A DNA stretch of 33,485 bases from Paracoccaceae bacterium (GCA_030950185.1 JAUZRU010000095.1:1-33485); one strand, 5' to 3'. Numbered from the stretch's first letter, positions 1 through 7,983 are shown. The notes: generated by a model from the letters alone, not told the origin. A program made the numbers and translations.

Positions 1-928
1 GATCGAACAGGGCCGTGGCGACCGTCCGTTTGCCGACTTGTTCGATTTCGCCCGCCGCGTGGACATGAAGCGCATCGGCAAGCGCCCGCTGGAAATGCTG
101 GCGCGTGCGGGGGCCTTTGACGCGCTGGAACGCAACCGGCACAAGGTGTTCGAGTCAATCGACAAGCTGACCGCATGGTCGGCCGCCCTGCATGCAGAAC
201 GCGCCTCGGCGCAGGGCGGGCTGTTTGGCGACAGCGGCGAGGATCTGCCGCCGCCGCGCCTGCCCGCTGCCTCCGACTGGCTGCCCGTGGAACGTCTTGG
301 CCAGGAGCATCAGGCGATCGGGTTCTACCTGTCGGGCCATCCGCTGGATGACTACCGCGGGCCGCTTGCGCGCAAGAATGTGCTGACGCTTGCCGAGCTG
401 CGCCAAAAGGCCCAGGGCGCACGTGTGGCGGCCAAGATCGCCGGCACCATCGAGGGCAAGCAGGAACGCAAATCCGCCCGCGGCAACCGCTTTGCCTTTG
501 TGCAGCTGTCGGATGCGACCGGGCGCTACGAGGTGACGGTATTTTCCGATACGCTGGAACAGTATCGCGCCCATCTAGAGGTGGGCAACAACGTAGTGAT
601 GGCGGTCGAGGCCGATATCGAGGGCGATCAGCTGAAACTGCTGGCGCGCTCGGTTCAGCCGGTCGATGTGGCGGTGGCCGACGCCGCGGCGATGGGGTTG
701 GTGGTGATGATGAATGACGCTGCCGGCATCCCGGCGCTGGCCGAAACATTGGCAAAGGCGAGCGAGGGCGCATCGCGGCGCACGCGGGGGCCGGTGCGGC
801 TGCGCCTTGTCGATCCCGCCCTGCCCGGAGAGGTCGAGATGGCCCTGGGCGATGAATTCGCCGTCAATCCACAGGTCAGGGGCGCCCTGCGCCACCTGCC
901 GGGCGTGGTCGAGGTCGAGGATTTCTAG
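1..928 (+). CDS. dnaE: DNA polymerase III alpha subunit, C-terminal part
   Basis: This is the last 308 residues of the replicative polymerase subunit that copies the chromosome; the reading frame is open from base 2, so the gene starts left of the window. The first residues continue the finger/helix-hairpin-helix part (RPFADLFDFARRVD, then RPLEMLARAGAFD). A linker with the typical GFYLSGHPLDDY segment follows, and then an OB-fold domain (roughly AARIAGTIEGKQ-like text through VTVFSDTLEQY and LLARSVQPV). The tail ends in LPGVVEVEDF just before TAG. The oligonucleotide-binding domain and the order of blocks match bacterial DnaE1. The visible part shows no frameshift or odd feature. The next gene is convergent, so nothing here shares its transcript. 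Confidence 0.95.
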   Translation, partial: IEQGRGDRPFADLFDFARRVDMKRIGKRPLEMLARAGAFDALERNRHKVFESIDKLTAWSAALHAERASAQGGLFGDSGEDLPPPRLPAASDWLPVERLGQEHQAIGFYLSGHPLDDYRGPLARKNVLTLAELRQKAQGARVAAKIAGTIEGKQERKSARGNRFAFVQLSDATGRYEVTVFSDTLEQYRAHLEVGNNVVMAVEADIEGDQLKLLARSVQPVDVAVADAAAMGLVVMMNDAAGIPALAETLAKASEGASRRTRGPVRLRLVDPALPGEVEMALGDEFAVNPQVRGALRHLPGVVEVEDF

Positions 929-981
929 GGCCGGTGTGACCCGGTAAACGTCAACAGGCCCTAACGCCCGGGTAGCGTGAG

Positions 982-1017
982 AATCCACATTTGGGCTGGC
1001 GCTTTCCTCGGTGGATT
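982..1017. other. Inverted repeat after dnaE
   Basis: AATCCAC (982-988) and GTGGATT (1011-1017) form a perfect 7-bp inverted repeat with a 22-base loop, between the ends of the convergent dnaE and flavoprotein genes. A short T-rich stretch follows. It may help end transcription of dnaE, but the loop is long and the stem short, so this is weak. Confidence 0.25.
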
Positions 1018-1020
1018 GTT

Positions 1021-2220
1021 TCAAACGCGGGAGGGTCGTGTTGATCGCCTCAGCTGCCGTGCAGCGGCCAGCCCCGCCCAGCGCCCGGTGGCAAGGCAGG
1101 CGGTCAGCAGATAGCCGCCGGTCGGCGCCTCCCAATCCATCATTTCGCCTGCGCACCAGGTATCGGGGATCGCCTGCAACATCAGATCGGGTGTCAGCGC
1201 GTCCCTTGCCACGCCGCCGGCTGTCGAGATGGCCTCGTCCAGGGGGCGCAGCCCTGCGTGCCGTATGGGTAGCGCCTTGAGCAGATGTGCCAATGCGGTG
1301 TTGTCAGCGGGCAGGGGGCGGCCGAATTCGTTGAGCAGCGCCAGCCTGATGGCATCCAGCCGCAATGCCTTGCGCAGGTGATTGGCCAGGCTTGCCTTGC
1401 CGCGCGGGCGTGACAGGCGGCGGGCGACCTCTTCAGCCGGAATATCCGGCAGCAGGTCAAGTGTCAGCGTATCGCCCTGCCTGATCCGGGGCGTCAGGGC
1501 ATATATCCCGCCGCCCTCGATCCCGCGGGCCGAGATCACCCATTCGCCGCGGTTGGTCTGGCCGCCGGCATGCAGCGCAACCGCCTTGACGGGCTGGCCG
1601 AAATGCCGGCGCATGTGGTCTGACCAATCCACCGCCAACCCTGCATTGGCCGGTTGAAATGGCGTGATGGCCACCCCGCGCGCGGCCAGAATATCGGCCC
1701 AAAGGCCATCGGAACCCAGCCGCGACCAGCTGGCGCCGCCCAAGGCCAGAACGGTCGCATCGGCGTGGATGTTCTGAAGGCCCTCGGGCGTGTCGAAAAG
1801 CAGCGCATCATCCTGCCAGCCCCGCCAATACCAGCGCCGATGCAGGGTCACGCCCTTGGCGCCAAGCCGGGCCAGCCAGGCCCGCAACAGGGGCGAGGCT
1901 TTCATGGCTTTGGGAAATACCCGTCTGGTCGAACCCGTGAACAGCTCCTGCCCAAGGTCGCGCGCCCATTCCTGCACGGCGCGATTGTCGAAATTCGCGA
2001 GAATCGGGCGCAGCCAGTCGGCGGCATCACCGTATTGCGAAAGGAAGTCGTCAAAGGGCTCATCCCGGGTCAGGTTCAGGCCCGATTTTCCGGCCATCAG
2101 CAGTTTGCGACCGGCCGAGGGTCTGGCCTCGGCGACCAATACCTTGATGCCGTGATCCACCAGCATTTCGGCCGCCATCAGCCCCGCAGGGCCTGCCCCG
2201 ATCACCACTGCCTGCACCAT
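1021..2220 (-). CDS. HI0933/BaiN-type FAD-dependent flavoprotein
   Basis: A 399-residue flavoprotein of the HI0933-like family (the group often labelled TIGR03862 family flavoprotein). It opens with a dinucleotide-binding motif GAGPAG (residues 8-13). The family-typical SAGRKLLMAGKSGLNLT segment follows, with TGSTRRVFPKAMKASPLLRAWL after that. The C-terminal flavin-contacting part contains STAGGVARDAL and WCAGEMMDWEAPTGGYLLT. The biological reaction of this family is largely unknown. I chose the ATG at 2220 because GGGAAGG lies seven bases upstream; an ATG seven codons earlier would lie in front of that ribosome binding site. It is transcribed leftward, convergent with dnaE, and about 80 bases downstream of the DUF4139 gene, so it may share that transcript. 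Confidence 0.85.
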   Translation of the reverse strand: MVQAVVIGAGPAGLMAAEMLVDHGIKVLVAEARPSAGRKLLMAGKSGLNLTRDEPFDDFLSQYGDAADWLRPILANFDNRAVQEWARDLGQELFTGSTRRVFPKAMKASPLLRAWLARLGAKGVTLHRRWYWRGWQDDALLFDTPEGLQNIHADATVLALGGASWSRLGSDGLWADILAARGVAITPFQPANAGLAVDWSDHMRRHFGQPVKAVALHAGGQTNRGEWVISARGIEGGGIYALTPRIRQGDTLTLDLLPDIPAEEVARRLSRPRGKASLANHLRKALRLDAIRLALLNEFGRPLPADNTALAHLLKALPIRHAGLRPLDEAISTAGGVARDALTPDLMLQAIPDTWCAGEMMDWEAPTGGYLLTACLATGRWAGLAAARQLRRSTRPSRV

Positions 2221-2298
2221 GTTTGCGCCTTCCCTCGACATCAGGCCGGCAATGTAGGTCCGCGCCGGGATGACGGCAAGCGCCCTCTGCCAAGGGGC

Positions 2299-3966
2299 TT
2301 ATTGCGACGTGCGGAAAACCTTTTCGGGCGGCCACTTGGCCTCGTATCCGAATTCGATCTCTTTTTCACTGCCTGCGGGCAGGTTGAAATTCCAGGCTAC
2401 TACGCCGCGATTTCCATCGACAACCGTCTCGTCAGGGCGGGGGTTGGCCTGCATGGTGATGACCAGTTTTTCGTCACGGGACACCGGTATCGCATCAAGC
2501 ACCCTTATGGGCATAGCGAAATCAAGGTGGCTCTTGATGCTGGTCAGGTGGCGGATGACCCGATTGTTCCGCGACGAGATGATGCCGACATCACCATCCA
2601 TCCGTTCCGCCAGCCGGCGGGTGACCTCGATGCCGTCATAGGCGCCAAAGCTCAGCTCGAAATCGGCGCCGATGCCGACCTGGGGAATTTCGCCTTCTCC
2701 GATATAGATGCCGTCGCGGAAAATGTTGACGGATCCGGGCAGGATGGGGCCGCCCGTGCGGTTGGTCAGGCGCGCCGCGAGATAGGCCTTTTCATCCCTG
2801 GCAGGCACGATCTTGGCCGCAAGCGAAACATCCAGCGGCACCGTATCCAGCCACACCACCGCCCCGCTGTCGCCTGAAAGGACAAGACGGTCGGGGATGT
2901 CGAATTCAAGAACCTGCCCCCGCAGAACCGGCCTGGAAGATCCTGAAAAACCAGAGCGTGACTCGGCAATCTCGGGGGAAGGTTCGGCCATCGCAAGGCC
3001 CTGTGCCGGTGGCATCACCTTGGGCAGTGATGTGCGTGGCGGTGCCTTGTCGTCAAGCCAGGCCGTTCTGGGCCGAGGATCTGCAACCGAGGTCTTTCCG
3101 AACAGCAGCGAGGTCGAAAGGCTGGCTTTCACGCCCTCCCAGCGCTCGCCCGAGCTGTTTCTGATCGCGGCGCGGCGCACCAGTGTCGCGTTGCCGTTTG
3201 CGCCCCGTTGTTCAAGCCTCAGCTCGTAATCGGCCTGCCACCACGCATCGCCAGACAGATAGGTCAGGCGGGCGGGGCCGGAATAAGGTTGGTCGAGGTG
3301 GATCACAAAGCTCAACTCGTGTTTGTTCGTGTCCGCGGGTTTGAGGGATTCGTAATAGGCGAATGCCTCGTCCCGTGCCTTGCGCGCGCGCGCCAGCTCT
3401 TCGGCCATGTTGTCGATTGCCTGCTGTGTGTCTGCGATTTCCTTGCGTGCCGAGACAAGCACATCGGCCATTGCACCGCTGGTGGTCGAAATTTCCTGGG
3501 CCGTGGGCAGGCCGGCCTTTGCGGCCCCCTTGGTGGCAAGCGATTTCATCCACTCGACGCGCAGCTTGGCACCCTCCAGCCTTGCGGCCAGGGCGTCATG
3601 GCGCTTGTTGATTTCCTGCCACTTGCGGCGTGCTGCGAGCCATGTTTCACGCGCGGCCTGCCGTGCGGTGGTTTCAAAGGGGGCAACGGGGATGAGGGCG
3701 CCAATCGTGATCTGAAACCCGCTGATCCGAACCCTGGCAGAGCCAAAATCGACCTGAAGCGATCCGATATTGCCATCTAGCCGGAAATCACGAAACGCCA
3801 GTCGATGGGTGCCCGCAGGCAGGTTGATATCAAAGCCGCGCGTAATACGCACCCCGTCGGGGTGCAGTTCCACAGCCGATACCGATGTATTGTAAACCGC
3901 ATTTTCTGCTGACAGGGGCTGTCCGAGGATCAATGACAACCCGAGCGCGACGAAAAACTTTCGCAT
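2299..3966 (-). CDS. DUF4139 / mucoidy inhibitor MuiA-like exported protein
   Basis: A 555-residue exported protein of the DUF4140-DUF4139 family, often annotated mucoidy inhibitor A; no enzymatic activity is established. Residues 1 to about 20 (MRKFFVALGLSLILG, ending near SAENA) form a signal peptide, so it acts in the periplasm or at the surface. The N-terminal DUF4140 part contains AVELHPDGVRITRGF. A long charged helical region with likely coiled coil follows (about residues 95-200, ending ARARKARDEAFAYYESL). The C-terminal DUF4139 part begins near LSFVIHLDQPYSGPARLTYLSGDAWWQADYELRL and ends with NFNLPAGSEKEIEFGYEAKWP. The ATG at 3966 has GGAG seven bases upstream; a start seven codons earlier would lie across that site. 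The ribosome binding site sits in one arm of a perfect 11-bp inverted repeat, listed separately. Confidence 0.85.
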   Translation of the reverse strand: MRKFFVALGLSLILGQPLSAENAVYNTSVSAVELHPDGVRITRGFDINLPAGTHRLAFRDFRLDGNIGSLQVDFGSARVRISGFQITIGALIPVAPFETTARQAARETWLAARRKWQEINKRHDALAARLEGAKLRVEWMKSLATKGAAKAGLPTAQEISTTSGAMADVLVSARKEIADTQQAIDNMAEELARARKARDEAFAYYESLKPADTNKHELSFVIHLDQPYSGPARLTYLSGDAWWQADYELRLEQRGANGNATLVRRAAIRNSSGERWEGVKASLSTSLLFGKTSVADPRPRTAWLDDKAPPRTSLPKVMPPAQGLAMAEPSPEIAESRSGFSGSSRPVLRGQVLEFDIPDRLVLSGDSGAVVWLDTVPLDVSLAAKIVPARDEKAYLAARLTNRTGGPILPGSVNIFRDGIYIGEGEIPQVGIGADFELSFGAYDGIEVTRRLAERMDGDVGIISSRNNRVIRHLTSIKSHLDFAMPIRVLDAIPVSRDEKLVITMQANPRPDETVVDGNRGVVAWNFNLPAGSEKEIEFGYEAKWPPEKVFRTSQ

Positions 3967-4004
3967 GGCCAATCTCCAAAGCAACAATTGCCTGGAGATT
4001 GGCC
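3967..4004 (-). promoter_or_regulatory. Hairpin over the DUF4139 gene ribosome binding site
   Basis: GGCCAATCTCC (3967-3977) and GGAGATTGGCC (3994-4004) are perfect 11-bp inverted repeats around a 16-base loop. In the messenger of the leftward gene the second arm of the hairpin holds the Shine-Dalgarno GGAG and ends right before the ATG. A folded stem would therefore hide the ribosome binding site. The same symmetry could instead be a protein operator. Confidence 0.6.
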
Positions 4005-4022
4005 CGCAGCGACACGAAATTC

Positions 4023-4047
4023 AAGGGCTTGTCGGCGTTCAGCCCTT
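4023..4047 (-). terminator. Possible terminator at the 3' end of asd
   Basis: AAGGGCT (4023-4029) and AGCCCTT (4041-4047) form a 7-bp stem that overlaps the last codons and stop of asd. On the leftward strand it is followed by GAATTTCG, only mildly T-rich, so termination may be partial. It lies just upstream of the DUF4139 hairpin. Confidence 0.35.
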
Positions 4048-5061
4048 TTTCAGAACCCGGCGGCCCAGCAACTCGGCAATCTGCACGGCGTTGAGTGCCG
4101 CGCCCTTGCGCAGGTTGTCCGAGACGCACCACAGGTTCAGCCCGTTGTCGATGGTCGGATCCTGGCGGATGCGGCTGATATAGGTGGCGTAATCGCCCAC
4201 ACATTCGACCGGTGTGGTGTAACCACCGTCTTCGCGTTTATCGACGACCAGAATGCCGGGGGCCTCGCGCAGGATGTCGCGGGCCTCGTCCTCGTCCAGA
4301 GGGTCGTGGAATTCGATGTTGATGGCCTCGGAATGGCCGACGAACACCGGAACCCGCACACAGGTTGCCGTCAGCTTGATCGCCGGGTCGACGATCTTTT
4401 TCGTCTCGGCGACCATCTTCCATTCTTCCCTGGTTTCGCCGCTGTCAAGGAACACGTCGATATGCGGGATCACGTTGAAGGCGATCTGCTTGGTGAATTT
4501 GCTGGGCTCGACTTCTTGTCCGGGGACATACATGCCCTTGGTCTGGTTCCACAGCTCGTCCATGCCTTCCTTGCCTGCGCCTGAAACCGACTGATAGGTA
4601 CTGACGACAACCCTCTTGATGCGCGCGCGGTCATGCAGCGGTTTCAGTGCCACCACCATCTGTGCGGTCGAGCAGTTCGGGTTGGCGATGATGTTCTTCC
4701 TGTCATAGCCCATGACGGCGTCGGGGTTTACCTCGGGCACGATCAGCGGCACGTCGGCGTCATAGCGATAGAGGCTGCTATTATCGATCACCACGCAGCC
4801 GGTTGCCGCCGCCCTGGGCGCATAGGTTTTTGTTGCCTCGGAACCGACGGCAAACAGGGCCATGTCCCAGCCCGAAAAATCGAATGTATCCAGATCCTGT
4901 GTTTTGAGGGTGCGTTCGCCAAAGCTGACCTCGGTGCCCAGCGATTTTCGACTGGCCAGCGCGGCAATTTCGTCAACGGGAAACTGGCGTTCTGCCAGGA
5001 TGTTCAGCATCTCGCGGCCCACATTCCCCGTGGCGCCGACGACAACGATTCGATACCCCAT
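4039..5061 (-). CDS. asd: Aspartate-semialdehyde dehydrogenase
   Basis: A 340-residue cytosolic enzyme that reduces L-4-aspartyl phosphate to aspartate semialdehyde with NADPH. This is the branch-point step to lysine/diaminopimelate, threonine, methionine and isoleucine. The N-terminus has the nucleotide-binding motif GATGNVG (residues 9-15). The catalytic cysteine is C130 in NPNCSTAQ, followed by VSGAGKEGMDEL. The second half has RVPVFVGHSEAINIEF with the expected active-site histidine region. Length matches the family. I chose the ATG at 5061 because AGGAG lies nine bases upstream; the ATG five codons earlier falls in front of that site. It is flanked by the PhyH-like gene about 65 bases upstream and the DUF4139 gene downstream, all leftward. 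Confidence 0.97.
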   Translation of the reverse strand: MGYRIVVVGATGNVGREMLNILAERQFPVDEIAALASRKSLGTEVSFGERTLKTQDLDTFDFSGWDMALFAVGSEATKTYAPRAAATGCVVIDNSSLYRYDADVPLIVPEVNPDAVMGYDRKNIIANPNCSTAQMVVALKPLHDRARIKRVVVSTYQSVSGAGKEGMDELWNQTKGMYVPGQEVEPSKFTKQIAFNVIPHIDVFLDSGETREEWKMVAETKKIVDPAIKLTATCVRVPVFVGHSEAINIEFHDPLDEDEARDILREAPGILVVDKREDGGYTTPVECVGDYATYISRIRQDPTIDNGLNLWCVSDNLRKGAALNAVQIAELLGRRVLKKG

Positions 5062-5126
5062 CTGATTTCTCCTCAACCTCAGGACGGGGCCTCATAGCGC
5101 AGTTTGCGTGTCGAGGAAAAGCCCAA

Positions 5127-6020
5127 TCAGGCGCCCTGCGCCAAGGGATAGCGATTCAGCAGGGTTTGTTGCACGGCGCGCCAGACCGGACTGCCGCCAC
5201 GCCGGCCCAGTTGATGCGGCATCTGGCGTGCCAGAATGGCCAGGCGCGTTTCGAACGGGACGTTTGGAAATTCGTCAACGACTATGCCGTCCAGTGGCGG
5301 AAGGGCCCTGCTCTGGAATTCCCAGCGCAGGCTTAGCAACGGGCCGTCTGCGTTGTCGCGGGAAACGCGCCCCTGCCAGTGATAGGTTTCCCCGGTCCAG
5401 ATCAGAACATCGCCCGGTTTGGCCGGAAGAGCCAGTATACCGGGCAATGCGGCGCTGGCCGGGGCCGGGGTTGCGCGACCGTAGTTCCTGTCCTGGCCAG
5501 CGGGCACGACATAGATGCAGCCATTTGTCGGGGTCGCGCGGGTGACCGGCATCCACACGGTGACATTGCCGGGGGTGCCGTCGGAAAAGACCCCTTTGCC
5601 GGGGCGTCGGCGCTGGGCGGACAGGCCCGGGGTCTGTGCAGGATGACCGGCCCAGAAATTCGGTATCAGCGCGGCACCCTTTTCAAGAAACAGATCGAGC
5701 GCTGGTTTCATTTCGGCGATCAGCGACCAGACCTCGTCATACACCCCGATGAAAGCGGCAGGCAGGCCCGCGCCGTTGATCCGGTGCATGGCGCGCGCGA
5801 TGGCAGCAAGCCGATCCGCCCTGACGGTTGCATCGAATTTCGTATAGCCGTCATTGATCAGCTTGAGGCGCGCGGCATCGATGCTTTCGGGGTTCCAGAC
5901 GGCGGTTGCCCGCGCAGGGTTGTTGGAAATGGTCAGTTCGGGCGCAAGCCGACGCCAGAAGGCAGCGCTTTGGGCGGCTATCGCCAACCCTTGCGGCAGT
6001 TGACGGTTTCTTGGCAGCAT
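5127..6020 (-). CDS. PhyH-like dioxygenase-fold protein, apparently missing H-x-D
   Basis: A 297-residue protein resembling phytanoyl-CoA dioxygenase (PhyH) family proteins. The double-stranded beta-helix signs are VTVWMPVTRATPTNGCIYVVPA (residues 153-174) and KPGDVLIWTGETYHWQG (201-217), with H214 in the place of the distal iron ligand. The proximal H-x-D pair expected before the VTVW strand is not visible: the matching stretch reads SAQRRRPGKGVFSDG, with Q136-R137-R138. If so, the protein may not bind Fe(II) in the normal way. I chose the ATG at 6020, with GGAG five bases upstream; an in-frame TTG at 6080 would add 20 residues without a clear ribosome binding site. Its substrate and role are unknown, and it may share a transcript with asd. 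Confidence 0.7.
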   Translation of the reverse strand: MLPRNRQLPQGLAIAAQSAAFWRRLAPELTISNNPARATAVWNPESIDAARLKLINDGYTKFDATVRADRLAAIARAMHRINGAGLPAAFIGVYDEVWSLIAEMKPALDLFLEKGAALIPNFWAGHPAQTPGLSAQRRRPGKGVFSDGTPGNVTVWMPVTRATPTNGCIYVVPAGQDRNYGRATPAPASAALPGILALPAKPGDVLIWTGETYHWQGRVSRDNADGPLLSLRWEFQSRALPPLDGIVVDEFPNVPFETRLAILARQMPHQLGRRGGSPVWRAVQQTLLNRYPLAQGA

Positions 6021-6539
6021 GACGTCTCCGATCCTCGTTGACGACCTCGGATAAGCCCCCAAACCCTTGGGATCAGTCAACGACCATGTTGGTTAAACAC
6101 GGGTGAAGATTAAGAATTTCCCTAGAAGAAAGTCAAACAAAAGCCATTATTCGGCCAAGGTTTTGGCAATCTTGTTCACATTCTTGCCGCGGTTTCGAAG
6201 GCGTTGGGAAACAATCACTTCTCGGGCGCGATTTTGTTTCAAACTGGGGGCAAATTTTCCCCGAATCGACCATTTCGAATCGATCAACTGGCGGGGGTGT
6301 GGGGTGAAAACAAGTCTGCGAAAAAGCATCGTTTTTCATCAATTCATGCCCGGCAGGCCCTATTGTTGACATATTCGTTAAGTAGTTTCTTAACCATACC
6401 GGAAGACCGGCGCAGTGGGCCTGCGTGAATCACGGGGTGATTTTGAGGGACAAATGCAGTCGGTACCGCAAGACTGAAACTTGGTTAACCGCAACTGCCG
6501 GAGTGTTTTTCGGCGCAAGTTTTAGGAGGCATGATCGAT
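6021..6539. promoter_or_regulatory. AT-richer regulatory gap upstream of the response regulator
   Basis: About 520 bases between divergent genes with no convincing coding sequence and clearly lower G+C than the flanks. It holds a TTGACA (6366-6371) that could be a -35 box, but no good -10. GTTAAG and CTTAAC form an inverted repeat (6377-6394). The palindrome GGTTAACC lies at 6483-6490, and there are further TTAA-containing sites near 6093 and 6110. AATCAC-ggg-GTGATT is a tight inverted repeat (6428-6442), and GAAAAA-gcatcg-TTTTTC lies near 6319-6336. Three GANTC sites occur near 6263, 6276 and 6427. The TTAAC motifs recall CtrA half-sites and GANTC is the CcrM methylation site; both links are inference. 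Confidence 0.5.
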
Positions 6540-7547
6540 ATGAAGATTCTCGCCGTTGACGACGACGAATTCATCCTGGAACTTCTACAGGCGGCGATGA
6601 CCGCTGCTGGCTATCCCGATCTTGCGGTCGCCACCAGTGGCGCGGAAGCCCTGGATATCATTTCGAATGCAACCACTCCGTTTGACTGTTTCCTTTTCGA
6701 TATCCAGATGCCGGAAATGGACGGTATCGAGCTGTGCGCGCGTGTCCGCAAGATGGAGCAATACCGCAAGGCGCCCATCCTGATGATCACGGCCATGTCC
6801 GAGCGCGAATATGTCGACAGGGCGTTTGCAGCCGGTGCGACCGACTATGTGACCAAGCCGTTTGACGTTCTCGAGCTGGGCACGCGCGTTGCCATGGCGC
6901 AGCGCCTGGTCGACGAGATAAAGAAGTCGCGCAGCAATGAGAAAACCCTCGATGTCCTGACCGAGAAACTGGTTGGCGGGAATCTGGTAAGTCTTTCAGA
7001 GTCTCTTGATGTTGATGATGTCGATGGATTCCTGAACTACACGGCGTTCAGGAACTACATCCTGCAACTTGGCCGAGGAAACTATTTCTCGTCCAGCATA
7101 TTTGCGCTCAAGGTCGCAAACATTCAGGCGATTTATGACCGCTGCACGGGATCGGAATTCGAATTCGTCATCACCGACATAGCCGATGCGATATCCGAAA
7201 ATCTCAGGGGAGAGACCTGTTTCTTTACCTATGCCGGAAATGGCGTTTTCCTTTGCGTGTACAGCCGGTTCAAGGATCTGATACAGGAAGATCTGGAATA
7301 TCTGGTGCAGGACACGGCAACACAGATGGGGCTTGTGTTTCCAGACGGATCACCGCTGGAGATCGACCTGGTTCTTGGAGAAGCAAAGAGCCCCGGCGTC
7401 TTTGCCAAGCCCGGAAGTCTGGCCGTTCTGGATGATGCGATCGCAGATGTCGAACGGCGTGTCATGCAGCGCAGCAGCGGGGCCGACCGGACCCAGAATG
7501 AAGGGTTGTGGACGGCAAAACTGGGAAAAAGGCGTTTTGCCTTCTAG
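6540..7547 (+). CDS. Response regulator with degenerate GGDEF-like output domain
   Basis: A 335-residue cytoplasmic response regulator. The receiver domain (about residues 1-120) has the acidic cluster D7-D8-D9, phosphoacceptor D54 in FDIQMPEMDG, T84 and K106 in TKPF. After a helical linker, residues about 160-300 have the layout of a GGDEF domain: LNYTAFRNYILQL in place of the usual LTGLPNR segment, then FALKVANIQAIYD, then TYAGNGVFLCVY. The signature GG(D/E)EF is replaced by A232-G-N-G-V-F237. Cyclic di-GMP synthesis is therefore unlikely, and the domain may be a sensor or protein-binding module. AGGAGG (6524-6529) is one base from the ATG at 6531 but ten bases from the ATG at 6540, so I chose 6540, giving the usual MKILAVDDD start. 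The Hpt gene follows 73 bases later on the same strand. Confidence 0.85.
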   Translation: MKILAVDDDEFILELLQAAMTAAGYPDLAVATSGAEALDIISNATTPFDCFLFDIQMPEMDGIELCARVRKMEQYRKAPILMITAMSEREYVDRAFAAGATDYVTKPFDVLELGTRVAMAQRLVDEIKKSRSNEKTLDVLTEKLVGGNLVSLSESLDVDDVDGFLNYTAFRNYILQLGRGNYFSSSIFALKVANIQAIYDRCTGSEFEFVITDIADAISENLRGETCFFTYAGNGVFLCVYSRFKDLIQEDLEYLVQDTATQMGLVFPDGSPLEIDLVLGEAKSPGVFAKPGSLAVLDDAIADVERRVMQRSSGADRTQNEGLWTAKLGKRRFAF

Positions 7548-7564
7548 AAAGAAACAAGATTTAC

Positions 7565-7594
7565 GTTACGGGTTATGGTGTTACGGGTTACGGT
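7565..7594 (+). repeat. Two tandem 15-bp repeats between response regulator and Hpt gene
   Basis: GTTACGGGTTATGGT (7565-7579) is followed directly by GTTACGGGTTACGGT (7580-7594), differing at one base. The pair sits in the 73-base spacer between the two signalling genes, just upstream of the Hpt ribosome binding site. It could be a protein-binding site, a messenger element or simple slippage. Confidence 0.6.
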
Positions 7595-7620
7595 TCAACA
7601 TGGAGAGAGGGTCCGTTCGC

Positions 7621-7968
7621 ATGGGCGATCAACTGTTCAATACCAGACTGGAAGAAATCAGGCTCAAATTCGTGGCCTCCCTGCAAAGCAAGGTTGATGA
7701 GTTCGAGACCTTGATGGAAAGGATCGTCGCAGACGACGATTCGGCCCAGGCGTTGGAAGAATTGCGTAATGGTGTCCACAAGCTGCGGGGTGTTGCACCC
7801 ACGCTGGGCCTTGAAAAACTGGGCGAACATGCCGCCTCTTCAGAAGACATCATAATTGCGATGACCCGTCAGGACATTGACGATCCAGAAGCCGCCGCTA
7901 TCAAGTTTCTGGGATCTTTCAGGGCGCTTGTAGATGAAATGCGCGAGGCATCAGGCGACAGGTCCTAA
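7621..7968 (+). CDS. Hpt-domain histidine phosphotransfer protein
   Basis: A 115-residue single-domain Hpt protein that would relay phosphate between a hybrid kinase and a response regulator. The core motif is NGVHKLRGVAPTLGLEKLGEHA, with H53 as the expected phosphohistidine followed by K-L-R-G, close to the classic H-x-L-K-G. The rest is predicted helical (LEEIRLKFVASLQSKVDEFETLMERIV; FLGSFRALVDEMRE), fitting a four-helix bundle. I chose the ATG at 7621, with GAGAGAGGG nine bases upstream; the in-frame ATG at 7600 has no such site. The reading frame stays open upstream across the end of the response regulator gene, but that part does not look like protein. Its position behind a response regulator without its own kinase suggests the two belong to one phosphorelay. 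Confidence 0.82.
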   Translation: MGDQLFNTRLEEIRLKFVASLQSKVDEFETLMERIVADDDSAQALEELRNGVHKLRGVAPTLGLEKLGEHAASSEDIIIAMTRQDIDDPEAAAIKFLGSFRALVDEMREASGDRS

Positions 7969-7983
7969 CCTGCCTGGACATCG

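Noticed and set aside
1654-2877. Rightward open frame of 407 codons across the flavoprotein and DUF4139 genes
   Set aside because: It crosses two well-supported leftward genes and the gap between them, and has no recognisable domains.
6103-6428. Short frames on both strands in the gap before the response regulator
   Set aside because: They overlap each other, lie in AT-richer DNA and show no ribosome binding sites or protein-like conservation signs.
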